Source: Lunularia cruciata
Taxonomy: Eukaryota; Streptophyta; Marchantiopsida; Lunulariales; Lunulariaceae
Direction of reading: 5' to 3'
Assembly: GCA_948567375.1 (NCBI GenBank)
Contig: OX419760.1
Coordinates: forward strand, 9,796,001-9,860,000
DNA: 64,000 nucleotides
Position 1 is the stretch's first letter, and every line of letters starts with the position of its first letter. The notes beneath the pieces were generated by a model. The model was not told where the DNA came from, made no database searches, and saw only the letters and a list, made by a program, of their open reading frames with translations. A program made the translations under genes and the position numbers. Below are positions 35,288-49,149 of the stretch, piece by piece.

Positions 35288-35800
35288 TTGTTGGAAGAGA
35301 GAGATAGGGAGAGATCTATACAAGAGCATGTAGAGAGAGTAGTATTCAAACACAAAGAAGAGCAAGTCCAATTTCTATATCCAAAGGTATTTGACAGCAA
35401 GAATCTAATCAGCAATGTAATGGAGAATTTTGTATTTGATTGCAAGTCTTATCTTGAAGTCACAAATCTTTTTTCTGAACAAAGATAGATTCTCTTGGCT
35501 TTGAGCCAAATAGATGGAGTGACCAAGTTATAGTGGAAATTATGGGTAGAGAAAGCTGCATGGCAGTTTATCGCTCCAATCTTGACATGAGAAGAATTCA
35601 AGAGAGCAATATAAACACCATAATGCAAATTCTAGAGATACAAGAAGGTGAAGCTCTGGATCAATTTGTGAGGGACTTGAAATCATGCACCAAATGGGAA
35701 GTAACCATGCACAAGCGCAACACTTGGAAGAAGCCAAACAATTGGTTGAGCAATTTGATATTATAATTGAAATTGAATATATTATAGTTGATAATTCTCA
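35288..35800 (+). pseudogene. Retrotransposon Gag fragment
   Basis: The plus strand reads EEQVQFLYPKVFDSKN, then NFVFDCKSYLEVTNLFSEQR, then (after stops) a Trp-containing LWVEKAAWQ stretch, EALDQFVRDLKSCTKW (near 35650-35700) and HLEEAKQLVEQFD (near 35715-35760) in shifting frames. The order, a core with W residues, then a Y/F-R-L-K segment, then EEA...AE-D, resembles the plant Retrotrans_gag domain. No pol follows; the sequence becomes AT-rich at about 35770. The superfamily cannot be set. Confidence 0.55.
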
Positions 35801-37827
35801 TGTACAATACAAATGATAACACATTAATGTAAAGTAGATCTCAATTATAATCATCAAGGATTATTAAGCTAAAAGATAAATTAAATACTAAATCAGCCAA
35901 TTGATCAAACTTCAAGAAAAGTTTCTTTATTTTGAGATATAATCATTAAGATGGCTGACTATCTCATATTTATAATACTATGTCTACACCTTCTATTCAA
36001 AGATCCTTGTATATATGCATCCTTATTCTATAATATATATAATGGTAGAGATTTTTCTCTATATGAATTTAAGAAAATGAACTTCTAATCTGAGTCAAGA
36101 ATCTACAAATGAATTTAACTTATACCAAATAATATTGATTTTTATACTGTAATTGGAGTTTTTAACCATGAGTTCTTATCATGGATAATTAATTCCTTTT
36201 AGTCTACTATCTCATCTAGTCAATTCATCAAGTATAACTATCTAGTTAGTTCATCATTTCAATGCCTAGATGTCAAAAGTTGACATATGTTTTATATTTA
36301 TTATACTAATCAATGAATCAATATGCTGCATAAAAACATATTATCAACTATATTCTACCCATTAAATTTTTTATATGATATCATATCTTATGTCAATAAC
36401 AAGTACATCTTTTCTGTATCCTTAATCCAGTTTTTATAATTGAATGAAATTAAAAACTAGAAATAAATTGATTTTTTTAAATTAATATTCTAAAGAAGAA
36501 GGTACAAATAAAATAAAATTACTATAGATATATAATAGTAGTACTTTATTAAAAAACTATTGTATTTTTTCCTAAATTTTCAATATGTAACACGACCAGA
36601 TATATAAGTTGATGAACACTGCCTCTTTGGTCAGGTTACAATACTAAAACCTATAGTTATACACATATCCACAATTTTTACTATGTACTTGTTTACAAAA
36701 CCAACAAAGGCCTTTTCACTTGTAACTTGGTCATATAGTTAGAGGTTAAAATTTCATTTATTACATATTGTATGTAAAGATACCTTTGCTTGAAGTTTAG
36801 AAGTAATTATCTGAAAATTTATACAAGCATATCTTTTATAAAAATTATTAATTTAAACGCTTTTTATTACTGAAATTTTAGCATGATTCCTAAATTGGAC
36901 TAAATTCCAACGAGTTTATCGAAAGCAAATTCAAGTCTTATTCAAACAAGCAAGCCACTCCATCGGTTGAATTTACCATCAAAAGCGCACGAGATAAAAT
37001 GCCATTCAGCAAAATCATCACACCTTTACAAATATCTGTAATAACTATTCATGATATGATCATACATTGAATAATAATCTATAAGTGGATTTCATATTTT
37101 TCAAGTTGTTCGTCCATCCAAATATGTAAATAGCTTTGTTCTTATAGTGATGCACAATTATGTAAGATTCTATTTCTTTGTGAATTCCTCTAGAACTATT
37201 AAAATGATTTTAAAGCTAGTGTGCACATTAAAAAGATATTAGTTTAGTATACATAAGTCTTACATACATGCCGTATACTTGATTAAGTAATGTCATATTG
37301 ATATTCGTCTACTGCTCTTTGATATAAATGTAAAAATTTCATCTTATCATCCGTATATAATTTATACATTATTAAAAATGAATTTTTCGTCGAGGCAAAT
37401 AAATGATTACTACTACGATATGAGTTTATCAACTATCTACTATATATTATATAATATGACACAAAAATCTCATTATATTTGAAAAATTAAGATACAACAC
37501 TTAAAAAAAACTGATATTTTAAACATCTAGTGATGACACTGGGAGAGGAGGAAATCACCACGAAGTTGTTGCAGAACTAGGGATCATTCCGCAATGTAGA
37601 CTGTAATTTAGGGTTTCGACACGACGAGATTAATACTACTAAAACATGATCGTTTGTTATATTTTTCCACACACAAGTGCAGGAGCATCGAAACCAGTGT
37701 ACTCAACTTTGAGATGGAAATGACTGGATTTTTCATCATCATAGATGATATTTAAATATTATAAAAGTCTTCATGAGCAAAGTTTTGCTTACCTTCTGCG
37801 TATGAGAAAACTGAAACAAAAAAGAGC
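35801..37827. other. AT-rich unassigned sequence
   Basis: No open frame of note, no recognised motif and no clear repeat. It is probably old non-coding DNA. Confidence 0.4.
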
Positions 37828-37873
37828 ACTTATCTGACATGAGTTTGAAAATTTAAACTCATGTCAGATAAGT
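37828..37873. repeat. Perfect inverted repeat, 19-bp arms, 8-nt loop
   Basis: ACTTATCTGACATGAGTTT (37828-37846) is exactly complementary to 37855-37873. It could fold as a hairpin or cruciform. No mobile-element ends or target duplications are evident beside it. Confidence 0.9.
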
Positions 37874-37960
37874 TTGAAATTTAAGAATGTGTAAATAGTG
37901 AATCTGCAGGTCCTGGACTTCATCGCCCAACCTCAACCCCAATATCCACAATTGATCTAA

Positions 37961-38530
37961 AAGTTCCAAAACTAGTTAACATGGAGTGATCATAAAAGCC
38001 TACTTTTACGGCTGAACTATCTATGCGAAGAAAAGTAATCCAGAAGGTTGAGAATATATCTTAAGGCTACAAGATCAGGATGTACTGAAATTACAGCACC
38101 AGAAAACATCATAACGTATACTTTACCATTCATCGCATTAAGAAATGTAATTTCCATTGACCTGAAAGTTCCAAAACTAGTTAACATGGAGTGATCATAA
38201 AAGCCTACTTTTACGGCTGAACTATCTATGCGAAGAAAAGTAATCCAGAAGGTTGAGAATATATCTTAAGGCTACAAGATCAGGATGTACTGAAATTCCA
38301 GCACCAGAAAACATCATAACGTATACTTTACCATTCATCGCATTAAGAAATGTAATTTCCATTGACCTGAAAGTTCCAAAACTAGTTAACATGGAGTGAT
38401 CATAAAAAACCCACGTTTGCGACAGAACTCTCTATTCAAAGAAATAACACAGAAAGTCGAGATTGTCCTTTAAGGCTACAAGATCCCGATGTACTGAAAT
38501 TCGAGCACCAGAAATCATCATAGGTTATTA
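37961..38530 (+). repeat. Tandem repeat, 205-bp unit, 2.8 copies
   Basis: AAGTTCCAAAACTAGTTAAC begins at 37961, 38166 and 38371. The first two full units are almost identical (one difference noticed, ATTACAGC versus ATTCCAGC). The third is diverged and incomplete, ending near 38530. The near-identity of two units beside a diverged third implies a recent duplication of one old unit. Confidence 0.92.
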
Positions 38531-40765
38531 TAGTATTAGGTCAAGTCCACATGAGCTGCACAGTACGAAGCTTCAAGTATGATCAAAGTTTAGTCTCCTG
38601 AGGTGCAGGTGGACGGTCCTCAGCTGGAAGTTAGCAACTTAAGGCCACTGGAAGTTGAGATGCACAACATTTCAGGTGTTAGCGAAAAGAAGAAGTATTG
38701 GACTAGATATAAACGGTTTGCAGAAGCCGTCAGAGTTCGTCTGAGTCTGATCTTAAAAACGATGCAAGTCTTGGAGCATAAATGAGCAAGAGGCAAGAAA
38801 ACCCTCAGATACCATTAATAGATATGCACCGGTTCAAAGTGGCAAGGCACTCGAGGGGAAGTCGACCACCACCTGCTTTACGACCTCTAAAACTACTAAA
38901 CAGATCATTTTTATTCTGGACAATAGGAAATTCCTATTAGTTAAGCTACCCATCCACCAGACTAAATTGTCTTTCCGTATATAGCATAGCCATGATTCGG
39001 AAAGTTGATATCCCTGTCCTCAAGAAGGGCTGCAAGACCCGGATGATAGAATTAAGTCGAACTACTCAGACACTTTTTGGACAGCTAAGTATCCTGATCT
39101 GTACCGTTCAAGCCAAGATGTGCTGTAACTGTCAAGAATTCGAAATAAAACGAGCCAATTAAAGACGACCACATGCTCAAGACCAGTCAGGTCAGAGATA
39201 CACCATATTGACTCTTTTGATTCTACCACCGTACAAAAGTGGATCACATAATCAGGAGAGATCTCTCTTCCGATCGTTGGGCTCAGGTAAGTACGGTCCT
39301 CGACCATGATCACGTAATCTGATTGATAACGCGACCAGTCAGATTAAGTAACTGCATCAAGAACCATTGCTAAGGTAAATAACAAGCCCACGAAACGGGA
39401 CTGGTCCTCTTTGAAACAATGGATGTTTGGTGGTTACCTATCCACGCAGCGCAACGCCCGAGAGAATATTTACTTCAGTATAGAGTTTTTTAAATGCGAA
39501 GATCACGACAATCGTACAATTTATAAATATTAGGATCTTTTAAGCTGTCGACAAAATTTCGACTAGCGAGTAATTTCTTTTGGTCATGATCCAGAAAGTG
39601 ATTTTGAATTCTACACAGTAGATGAAGGGATAACGATTAAAAAGCCCCAACAATGGATATGCTTTCAGTGTGTTGTAGAACAAAGAAGCCTATTTGGTTC
39701 ATGGCCTAGGCTAGCTGTACAGTTAACGAAGATAAACACCTAGTTACATGAAGAGACATTCAGCTTCGGAGGATCATGAAATTTCCGTATCAAAGTCAGT
39801 AGCTCTAGTCTAGCGAAAAAGGATTAAACAGCTTTGCCTGTCACTTTTACTTGACCTCTTACTTTTAGAATCCTCGTACTGGTTACTAATTTCCTACTGA
39901 TTTACCCGATCAATTGCTCAACATCACAACCTTGTCGTCCTGGGACGAACAATCCAGAGTGTATACCTATAGGTGTTTCATAATTCAGTGTTCCCCGCAA
40001 AATTGGCAACTGTCTTGGATTCTCCCGTTCATCTGCTTCTGAAATCTCTCGATTTCCACCTTGCCCAGTCGACAACAAGAACCGTTGAAAATACTTCTTT
40101 TATCCACTGGTAGCTCAACTCGCTACCATGTAGAATTCTTCGCAGCCAGTCTTCTCCACGCGCAGTACCAGGCAGACTACCACTAGAAACCTGTGTTTTA
40201 TTTTCTCAGTTCAAGCTGACACCTCTGAGTGTCCTAGTTTTACTCCATATGCTCCTGATATCCAGCCACCCACTTCAAGCCATGACCAAACTCATCTCGC
40301 AAATCCAGGCAGACTGCCATAATCACATCGTGGTGTTGTTTGTTTTGACCACATGCCTCACATCTATATACATATATATTTCCCGAAGATTACTCTTTTC
40401 AGCTTCCATGAGAAAATAGCGGACAATTTCAATCAGAATGTAGACAATGAAGTTGTCAACATTTTCAGCTGGTGCCGTCTGCTGGAGCCACCATTTTTAC
40501 CCCACAGATAGGCAAATTGTTTCTTTCCCGTTTCCTGAATGTATCGTCTTTACGAGCACAATCGAAGAGGTGGAAGAGGGTACCCACTCGTATTTGGCTC
40601 GTGGATATGCGCAAGACCATTCTTAATCGTCCTGAAGGGGAAAAAGGCGACCGCGTAGAGAACACGAGGATGGAAACTCCATGGGATAGAGAACCCCATC
40701 AAGCCGTACAAGGAGATACCAAAAAGTCAAAATGGGACTGGTCCCAGAAAGTCAAAATGGATTGG
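38531..40765. other. Unassigned sequence of mixed composition
   Basis: This is high-complexity sequence with short frames only. I recognise no host exon, transposon protein or RNA gene. It may be long-decayed retrotransposon DNA. Confidence 0.35.
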
Positions 40766-41290
40766 TTTCGATAAAATTTATATAATGAATACATTTTTAA
40801 TCGTCCTAAAATATATTTGCCATGACAGAGTAGATTAAAATCTCGAGAAAAAATGTTAATTTATAATTTTTTCATGTTTGTGTATCGGGTAAATATTATA
40901 ATAATAAAAATAAAAATAGATTTTAATTTTAATAAAATAATAATTTATTATGGAATTTAAATATTGTCGAATTATAAATTAAATTAAATTTTAAAATGTT
41001 ATAAAGAAAAAATATAAATTTTTTTTTTAAGATTATTAAAATAAAAATAATATATAATTATATATATATATCTAGATATATTAATTAATTTAATAAAAAT
41101 TTAAAATTAAATTGAAAAATAATTTAATAAAATATTTAAATTAAAATTTAAAAAAATAAAAAATAATTTTTAGATAAAAATAATTTTAAATAAAATTTTT
41201 TATAATTTATTTTAATTTTAATAAAAATATAATATAAAATTTTTTAATTTTCTCATATCAATCTTTAGTGAATATACTTTATTTAAACTA
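40766..41290. repeat. Extremely AT-rich low-complexity tract
   Basis: This stretch of about 525 bp is almost all A and T, dominated by TTTAA, AATTTT and ATATAT runs. Confidence 0.85.
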
Positions 41291-41392
41291 TCTTTTTGAA
41301 TTTCCATTTTAATATTTTGATAATATATTTTTCTTCACTCATCTCTTTGATTTGCTCGTCTCAAAAGAATGAATGTGTCCTGTGTAAACTTA

Positions 41393-41700
41393 AAGAATAT
41401 ACTTTTCTTGACTCATCATTATGAACTTTGAAGAATATACTTTTCTTGACTTATGAACTTTGAAAATTGTGGTTTGACCCCATTTTACCTTTTTCACTTC
41501 TCCCTTGAACGGGCTTGATGGGCCTTCCCATCCTTCATTTTCTCTAGGCGGTCGTCCTTTCCACTTTGAACTTCCCATTTCAGTGCATCGTTGCAAACGT
41601 GCAGAATATACCTTTCTTAGCCCCTCACTTTGAACTTCCCGTTTCCTGTACAAACGTGAAGAATATCCTTTTCTTAGCCCATCACTTTGAACTTGCAGCT
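41393..41700 (+). repeat. Degenerate tandem units around AAGAATATACTTTTCTTG
   Basis: Related units start near 41393, 41431, 41602 and 41658. Each holds GAATAT-C-TTTCTT followed by CA-(C/T)TTTGAACTT or ATGAACTTTG. The spacing is irregular, about 38 bp in the first pair and 56 bp in the second. Confidence 0.7.
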
Positions 41701-41879
41701 CCGAGCTCGCGGTACAATACTTTGCAACGATAACCATAAACAGCGAGATCCAGTTTCGTCAAGGAGAAAGGAAGAGACCGGGTGAAATTGAAACTGGAGG
41801 ATATTGTGATCGTTACAGAAGGGGCAGTATAAATAAAACGCAAAAATGACATTCACTGGCTCGGAATGGTTGTAATTGT

Positions 41880-42140
41880 TCTCGAATCCGAAGAGAAGCA
41901 TTCTGAAACCAATCTCAACCCTATCACGATTCTGACTATGACTGTGGAATCAGAAAGAAAGCCTTCGGAAACGGATATCATCCCTAGTACGATTATGATT
42001 GTAACTGATCACGAATAAGAAGAAAAGCCTTTTGAAACGATTATGACTGTAAGGATCACGAATCAAAAGTAGAAACCTTGTGAAACCGGGATACACCCTC
42101 CTGCGATTAGGACTGTAAATGGTCACGAATCAGATAAGAA
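41880..42140 (+). repeat. Degenerate tandem repeat, about 50-65 bp unit
   Basis: (C/G)GAAT(C/A)(C/A)GAA-AGAA followed by GAAAC recurs near 41883, 41947, 42013, 42060 and, partly, 42125, with GATTATGACTGTAA-type text between. It is old and diverged. Confidence 0.65.
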
Positions 42141-45100
42141 GGGTGCGGTGCCCCTGACGTCAAGTCGAAATGAACCCTTTCACGGTTTATACCATTCTTA
42201 CCTACTCACTTGGTAAGCACCTAGATTTTTCCAGCAGCCTCAAGATCTCGTCAGGTGTACGGGTTCCCTGGTTGTGGCAAGAGCAGCTTCTCAACCTTGA
42301 CGTATTCTTCAGCGGTCACCTAATCTCCGTGGAATCCGATATGTGTAGATTCCTACAAGACACTGTCGTAATAGGTATTCAAACCTGCGACTCCACGGAA
42401 TAGAGATTTGCGGCCGCTGAAAATGTCAGTCACCTCTTAATCCTGGGCCTTCAAGCGTGAAACTCTGTTTCCTCGCTGTTTCTCAAGAAGTCGCATGAGT
42501 TCAGTGGACTGTGCTGTCAGTTCTTATACACGCTAGAAATCCAACCGGGATGCAAAGAGCATTCAATAGACAATCCACCAAAAATCTCCTATTTGAACCA
42601 AGAAATCATGAACCTCGTCGCTGCACTTCACTAAGACTCAGATCTCATGCAAACAGGGAAGATAAGAAATGTGATATTATAGCATAAATCAGGGGCCTAG
42701 AGGTTACACATTCCACGAATTAGGGCATTAGTAATGACCCAAGAATCCATGTCTCTGTTCATAGGCTTAGATGCGCCACTACCGCACTACAGAATTATGA
42801 TGACCATGGCCATGGCAGATATCACGCCAAGCCTCACTAGAAGGGCTTGAATTTTTCTTTATGTTAATGGTTGAACTTCTAGCACTACACGATTCCTCCG
42901 CGTTCACATAGTACAGGAGACGTCTATGTAGACACTCAGAGTCTTGTCTATGCACTCCATGCCATCTCAACGTGTGACAGTTATCAAGAAAGCTCCGGTT
43001 GGACCTATGAACTGATCAGTTTTCTATGTACTCGATAAACGAATTGTATACACGTTCATGTGCACAATGAGCCGTCATCCTTACCATCTACTGGAGTACG
43101 CTCGAAGACCTTACATTTGCTTCCACAGCCAGTGCCTGATCACCGCAAGGCATTGATGCAACGAATCTCATCTTTCTGCTTCTGCGAATACTGTTTTCTG
43201 CTGTCGTGCAAATTCTCCAAGATCGTAAAAATGCTTTCTCTGTGTAGCTAGTAGAGACACATTAAAGTTCCTTCCGCCCTGCCTCAACTGAAATAATCTT
43301 CTAGACCACATATACAGAGCTCTCTTGCATCGAGAGGACCCGGATTGTACCACATTCTCAGTGCCTGCGCTCGATAAATTGCTAGTAATGGCAACATTCC
43401 ATGTGCATGCATAGGCCACTATTTCGACCAGCACCATTTCTCTTGCTAGAGGCTCCCCAACCTTACGAGCGGAGGAGTGCGTGCAATCCTGGTAAGGTTG
43501 AAGAGCCTCCGGCAGGGCAAGTGATTCTGGCTTACTCAACTGCAGCAGCTAACCTTCGCCCAAGAAGTAGTAGTGGAAGCCTTGGGCAGGTATCGCAGCC
43601 GGAGATGTGACCGCCAGCGCTAAGCTTGAAATTCGGTCGGTGACTAACCTAAACGATAGGGTCCACCCGTCGAATACTCCATTGGCTTAAAACCAGCATT
43701 CTCGAAAAAAAGGTTAGAGAACAGGGACGGTATCTTGTGGTATATACCGGTATCTCCTGGGACATGCGGAAAAATCTCTTCAACCTGCCACTAATTATAG
43801 ATATTAGCCCATATCATGTTTGATAATCACGAGAGCCGCTCGAAACCGCCTATCTGTCGGGACAACTTTCGTAGTATCTTGTAGAATCTGACCCAGAATC
43901 TGTCCTATTACCTTCTATGGTTGGGCAGATTCTTTTGCATGCGTGCTGAGATGGCTTTTTCGACTAGATAACGGATCATTCCCTTGGTTTATGGTCAAAG
44001 TAAGTGCTAGTTGAGTTTGCAAACTAGCAGAACTCAAGATTGGGCTCCTGCGTCACATTTCGCCTCGGCTTAATTCAGCTTTAATTCACATTGCTTTACC
44101 CTGATACTCGCTAAACCCTTGAAGTGCGAAAGCACGAGACGGATTGTGTTGCTTAAGTTGCGTAAGCTAGATACTGCATGGATTCAAACTAAATGACAAA
44201 CTCGGTACTCGGTAGGCTGAGAAGTAAGAATCTCTTCCTCAGAAAGAACATCTGGGATTTACGAAGTACAGTACTCTTACTGTCTGCTGGTCACGACGAG
44301 AAGAGAAAATTTCGCAAGGAAGCAAGACAATAGGTCAAATAGACAGCGACCAAGAGAATTTTCTACTAAATATCAGGAGGACTCAGATGCAACGCTACCG
44401 ACTGGCCTTTCAATAGGTTTGCGACATTTATTACTGTCCTTGGTGCCATTGCTAATTCGCTGGGCGAATACCGCAAGTGACTTGTCAGACACACCAACAA
44501 CGTGTTGAGATTCAACGTTCACAAGAACCATTCCTGCGCTTTACAGTCTGTGTTCTTTCCAGAGAAGCGAGTGTACTAACATTGGCTACCAGGCGCAAGA
44601 AACGAGAATCGGCAAGTCTATCATTACATACTAGTCAGGTTGATTCAACAACGTCAGAGGCACGGAATACATCCTGTCAGAAACCAACCCGATTGTTCAG
44701 TGTGTGCTCTAACGTCTAGCTATGTCCTATGCTCTTTGACTTGAAGACTCTTGTATCATGAACAGCTTCACGGGACAGAATGTCATCTCTGCCTCATTCA
44801 CTTTAATGAAGTTGACCCAGTGGACAGGCTTGTGTAGTCCCTTCAACATCCTGGAAGCCTTGTCCGTTGAAGTCACCTTTGACGCTTGGTCCTTGCGGTA
44901 TGCAATATATTTGGACAGGGGTGATCTCTCTCGTAAGCATGTCGGGTTTCATGAATAAAAACTTCACTACACAATTAGAGAGTTGTACTGTGTTTGTCAA
45001 TTATAATACCCTGAAAATGACTTCTTCGTCAAAGTTCTTATGGTGTTCAGGATCAATTAGGCTTACAAATCGAATCTCACTTCCCTGGATGAGTCTAAAT

Positions 45101-48100
45101 TTCATACCTGAATTTATATATCCGAGTATGACATTTGTAAGCCCAAGTCATCGAGCTATAGGGCAGCGTATTTCGAGGGTATGTCTGGGCTAGACTAGCA
45201 CGACTGATGTGGAGTCCTCGCTTTGTTCCTCTAAGTCAATGAACTTCATCTGTCTAGAACTGTACCGATCTTTAATTGATAGATCATGACAAACGCGGGG
45301 TTCTCACTTCTGGGTGCAAATTACTCCGAGATTCAAAACTGTAGCTCAGAGTATTTGAAATGTCCTAGACATGTTATCTTCTGTACGGATAGCAACACTC
45401 TCTATTGATTTTAAACAACTTTATTACATGGTTCGCAGAAGAGCATTTCTCTACCTACCTTTGTGAGGATGGGCTATGACTTTGAAGATTTAACTAAACC
45501 TTAACTTATTCAGATGGGTAAGATACTGATATCGTCGTGATGAACTTCACATCTTAAGAGAAGTTTAAAAGATGAAGTGAAGTTTATAATATTAGGAAGT
45601 ACTGACAAAACGTGCGGTGTATGTGGTATCTAGATCAAGGGGCAAATCGTATCAATATAACATCGTTTTGTACAGCAGCATCCCGCATTTGAATCATGCT
45701 TCCTGGCAAAGGAGATGAACTATTGCTTTATCGAGGAGAAGACTTCCACAACTTCAAACGTGGTCGGGGAAGTTTTGGAATCATCAGTAGTAGTAGACTG
45801 AGTACAAAAATTGGAGAGAACCTCAATACTTTCTAATATTTTCTATTCCTTCTCAAGCAAATTAATCTCACTTTTAGAAAATATTAGTTTGTAAACACGG
45901 AAGCATCAGATTCTAATGGCACCGACTGAAAGCAAGATTCGTAGATGTTAACGCTGAATAAGAGCTTCTAGAACATTGAACAGCCAGATTTGTTTTCGGT
46001 AGCTGCTGTGTATGAACTGAAATACCAGAGTATGAGAGACTAGCTGTGTAGTTTCTACCAGTCATACTAGATCACTTGTAGCTCTCAAATTTCTAAACTT
46101 AAGTTTCCAGAATAAAAGTTCATCCCATGCCCAGTTGATGGTTCCCCACAGAGGTAGTTATGTATCAGTTGAACGATTGTCTCGAAATGGGGAACGAAAA
46201 CGGTTCTCTCATCCTCTTTGAACCATGATCCAAATGTACTGTCTGTAGTACACTGAGGATCCTGTATGTAAACCTGACCTTCCTATCCGTCAATTACAGT
46301 TGGTCATGATGCCTCGTTTCGGTAGACTTTGGATGCGGTAAGTTTTCTTAGATCCTTTTCCTGACTGTTTTGATGAGGGACAATTTGTCGTCTTTGGAAT
46401 TTACGATGATTGCATCATTGTGAGGAATGAAGTTCTGAATGAAATTGTACAGAAAGGGTTTCTCTAGTCTTGTGATTTATTACCCGGTCCGGTACAACCA
46501 ACGACGTGATCAATAGGTATGAACGTATTGATCACACGTCGCTGACAACTCGCCAAACGACATGCTTTCCGATATGAGATATCCATCAATCGTTACTGTA
46601 AATCAGCAAGAGCCAATGGACTCGTTATTATCCAACCAAATTTAGTAGGTATTACATTAGTTTCCAATTTGCCTGCATTTTCTTCCATCGTCACTGGAAA
46701 GATAGAAATTGTCTTACAGTAGTGAATGTTTTGTCACTTTAACCATGTTTCCAGCGTCTTGAAACCTAGGAGTCCCTAGAAGGAGAATATCAACCCATGG
46801 CTTCCGTATAATTACTAGACTAAGTCCTGTACTAGCAAGCAGCTGATGTATAGCAGATGGCAACGGGGTCGCATGTTCGATACCTGAAAGAGGGCTAGAA
46901 CAGAGAATATTAAACGAGTTTTCCAGTATTAGAACTCGTAGTATGAAATTTTTTGGAAATACTATACAACGGGGCATCTATAGATCTAAATATTCCAGAT
47001 TTGACATGAGTGATTCAGTTCTACTTCAAATTTTGTGACTGAATATTTTGCTATACATAACTGATACGGAAGTATATATTTCCTCCTTGTTCAGCACAAA
47101 TGCAAACAGACTTACGGACTGAGTAGACGTAATGATGCTGTGTACATGTGAGGTACTAATACTCTCGCTACATATGAACTCTTGTTAGCCATGCACTGAA
47201 CGCAGATTGCGCTTTACATACATGCAGTTGACCTTTCTGCAACGAAACGAGTCATCCGAGGTTGTTCAAATGTCTTAGTTGAAATATATTTTGGCAGCAT
47301 AATCATTCCCACTAGATTCAACATGTTCTCCAGCGATTGTGATGCTGTCGACATCATGAAGTAAAGTGGATTAGCCTACTATAACATCGTATCGGTGATA
47401 TTTTTCTGCTTAGAAGGTTTTGAGAATCCGTGATGTCAGAAAGATCCCAATGCACTGACAAGGCAGCCATACTTACTACGTGGAATCTACCTTGCCAAAC
47501 ATAAATTATCTATATAATTGCACTCACTGTTCAAGAAGGTCCAAAATAGAGTATCTCGTGGTTAAGACATCGTGTAAACTTTCTTGGATCGTCTTAACAC
47601 CTGGACTGGCTCGTGGATGGCATGTGGCTATTTCTTAGGATATTGTTCGTTACAAGAGTAGGGGTCCTCAGGAGTATATTTAGTCTGCAGAATGTCTACT
47701 TTATCCATGCAATAACTCTTGCAGCACCGGCTTGTTCCTGTCCCTCGCCTCCTTGTGAATTATGGTTGAAATAAGTACTTTGCTGGCATCTAATGCCCAT
47801 CATCAGCTTATCTATTGCTTGATTCAGATCTGGCTATCTTGACAAACAGGAACTCAAATTACCACCTCACTTGCAACGGACGATAACATCTTCCAGACTC
47901 TCTAAATGGGTCTTTCCTTATTGATCAAATGTGAATTCTAAGATAAGTTTTACCTCGTTTTCGCAATCGAATCTTTGAGAGTAGGATCAGATTCATGTTC
48001 CTAGCCTCTCCACATGACTCTTTTTCTGTGTTCACCGAACTACGGTAAATAGACGGCGGTCTAAAGGATATCGACAGAATTTACAGTCATGAAAAATTAT

Positions 48101-49149
48101 ATATTACTCTTATTACCTGGACTGAGTGACTAATATGTTAGGTTCCAGCACCTATCCAGGACCTTAGTCTTGACTGCTTTGAACAGGTATTACATTGGAC
48201 AATGTTGCAGACGGCATGCATGCGCAGAGGCCCACTGCGTGTTGACCCAGAGAATGCGCTCGCGCTTTTGTGCAAATTTAGGTAGTATCGCAGCACTTTG
48301 AGAAGCCATTATGTCCGCACTCAAACCGTTGGCTTTACCGGTCGGCATATACTCTTGGATATGCTGTTGGATGCCGAGTGCCTTGGCTGTCAATTCTGTG
48401 GGGTACTTGTCCCTACTGTCCCCACTTGAAGTGGCCGAATCCTGAGCTGATGAGACGGCATGCAATGGCAATCAGCTCAGTAGGAATCTCTCTAAAGTCC
48501 GTCTCTAGATCTTAACACGAAGTGGAAACCTGTACACCAGCCTCCACCCCCCGTCAACTTCATAAGAGCTTGCAGGGATAACCGTACTGCAGAATTCGAA
48601 TTACAAGGGTCTCCTAGTTTAGGCCATTTGAGCATCAAGCCGAGTAGTTCACTTGCGGTTACTAGATGTATGTTTAGCTCTAAACCGCTACACTCTATCA
48701 AGACACAACCAGCTCATTGTAGACTGATACAATGGGTAATCAACTGCACTAGCCTCTGCTTGAATCCTTTCTCGCAGTGCTCAAAAGTTTGATAGAAGAA
48801 TATTGATTTTTTGGAAAAACTGTCACAGTTTCTCCAAAAACCTGTGACAGTGTGAGCCTTCGCATGGGAAATATAGAACGCTCTCGGACATCACTCACAA
48901 GCAAGACTCTCCTGCCTATACAGCAGCTTGCTTTAAGTCCTCAATTTAGACCGTTAGCTTCTAAGATAGTGTGTCCATTGCAGTCTGCAAGGTACCGAAC
49001 TGTGTTGGAAACTACTGTGAAACTGATGCCAATTTGCTAGCAATCACAAACACAAGGAACACTAAAAGATACTCGAAGCACTTTACATATTTCCTTTTAT
49101 TGCAAATCTAGTTACCTGAATGAAGAATGGAATACCTTCAGGCTAGTAT
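42141..49149. other. Unassigned 7-kb stretch
   Basis: No frame above about 125 codons shows a motif that I recognise on either strand, and no LTR, PPT or PBS was found. A short hairpin is present at 48805-48851. The balanced base composition without frames suggests old degraded repeats rather than genes. Small exons of a host gene cannot be excluded by eye. Confidence 0.35.
48805..48851. repeat. Overlapping hairpin-forming inverted repeats
   Basis: ACTGTCACAG (48819-48828) pairs with 48842-48851. In addition the flanking TTTTGGAAAAACTG pairs, with one mismatch, with CAGTTTCTCCAAAA, so two alternative hairpins share one arm. Confidence 0.7.

Noticed and set aside
39062-39313. 83-codon minus-strand frame as a gene
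   Set aside because: It has no motif and no supporting context, and is of a length expected by chance in this composition.
44803-45000. Minus-strand frame with a CIPQGPS-type phrase as a possible transposon protein
   Set aside because: I could not match it to any family with confidence, and its neighbours add no support.
46330-46450. IYDDC phrase as a reverse transcriptase active site
   Set aside because: None of the flanking RT blocks (LPFG, NAP-FQ, thumb motif) is present in any frame nearby.
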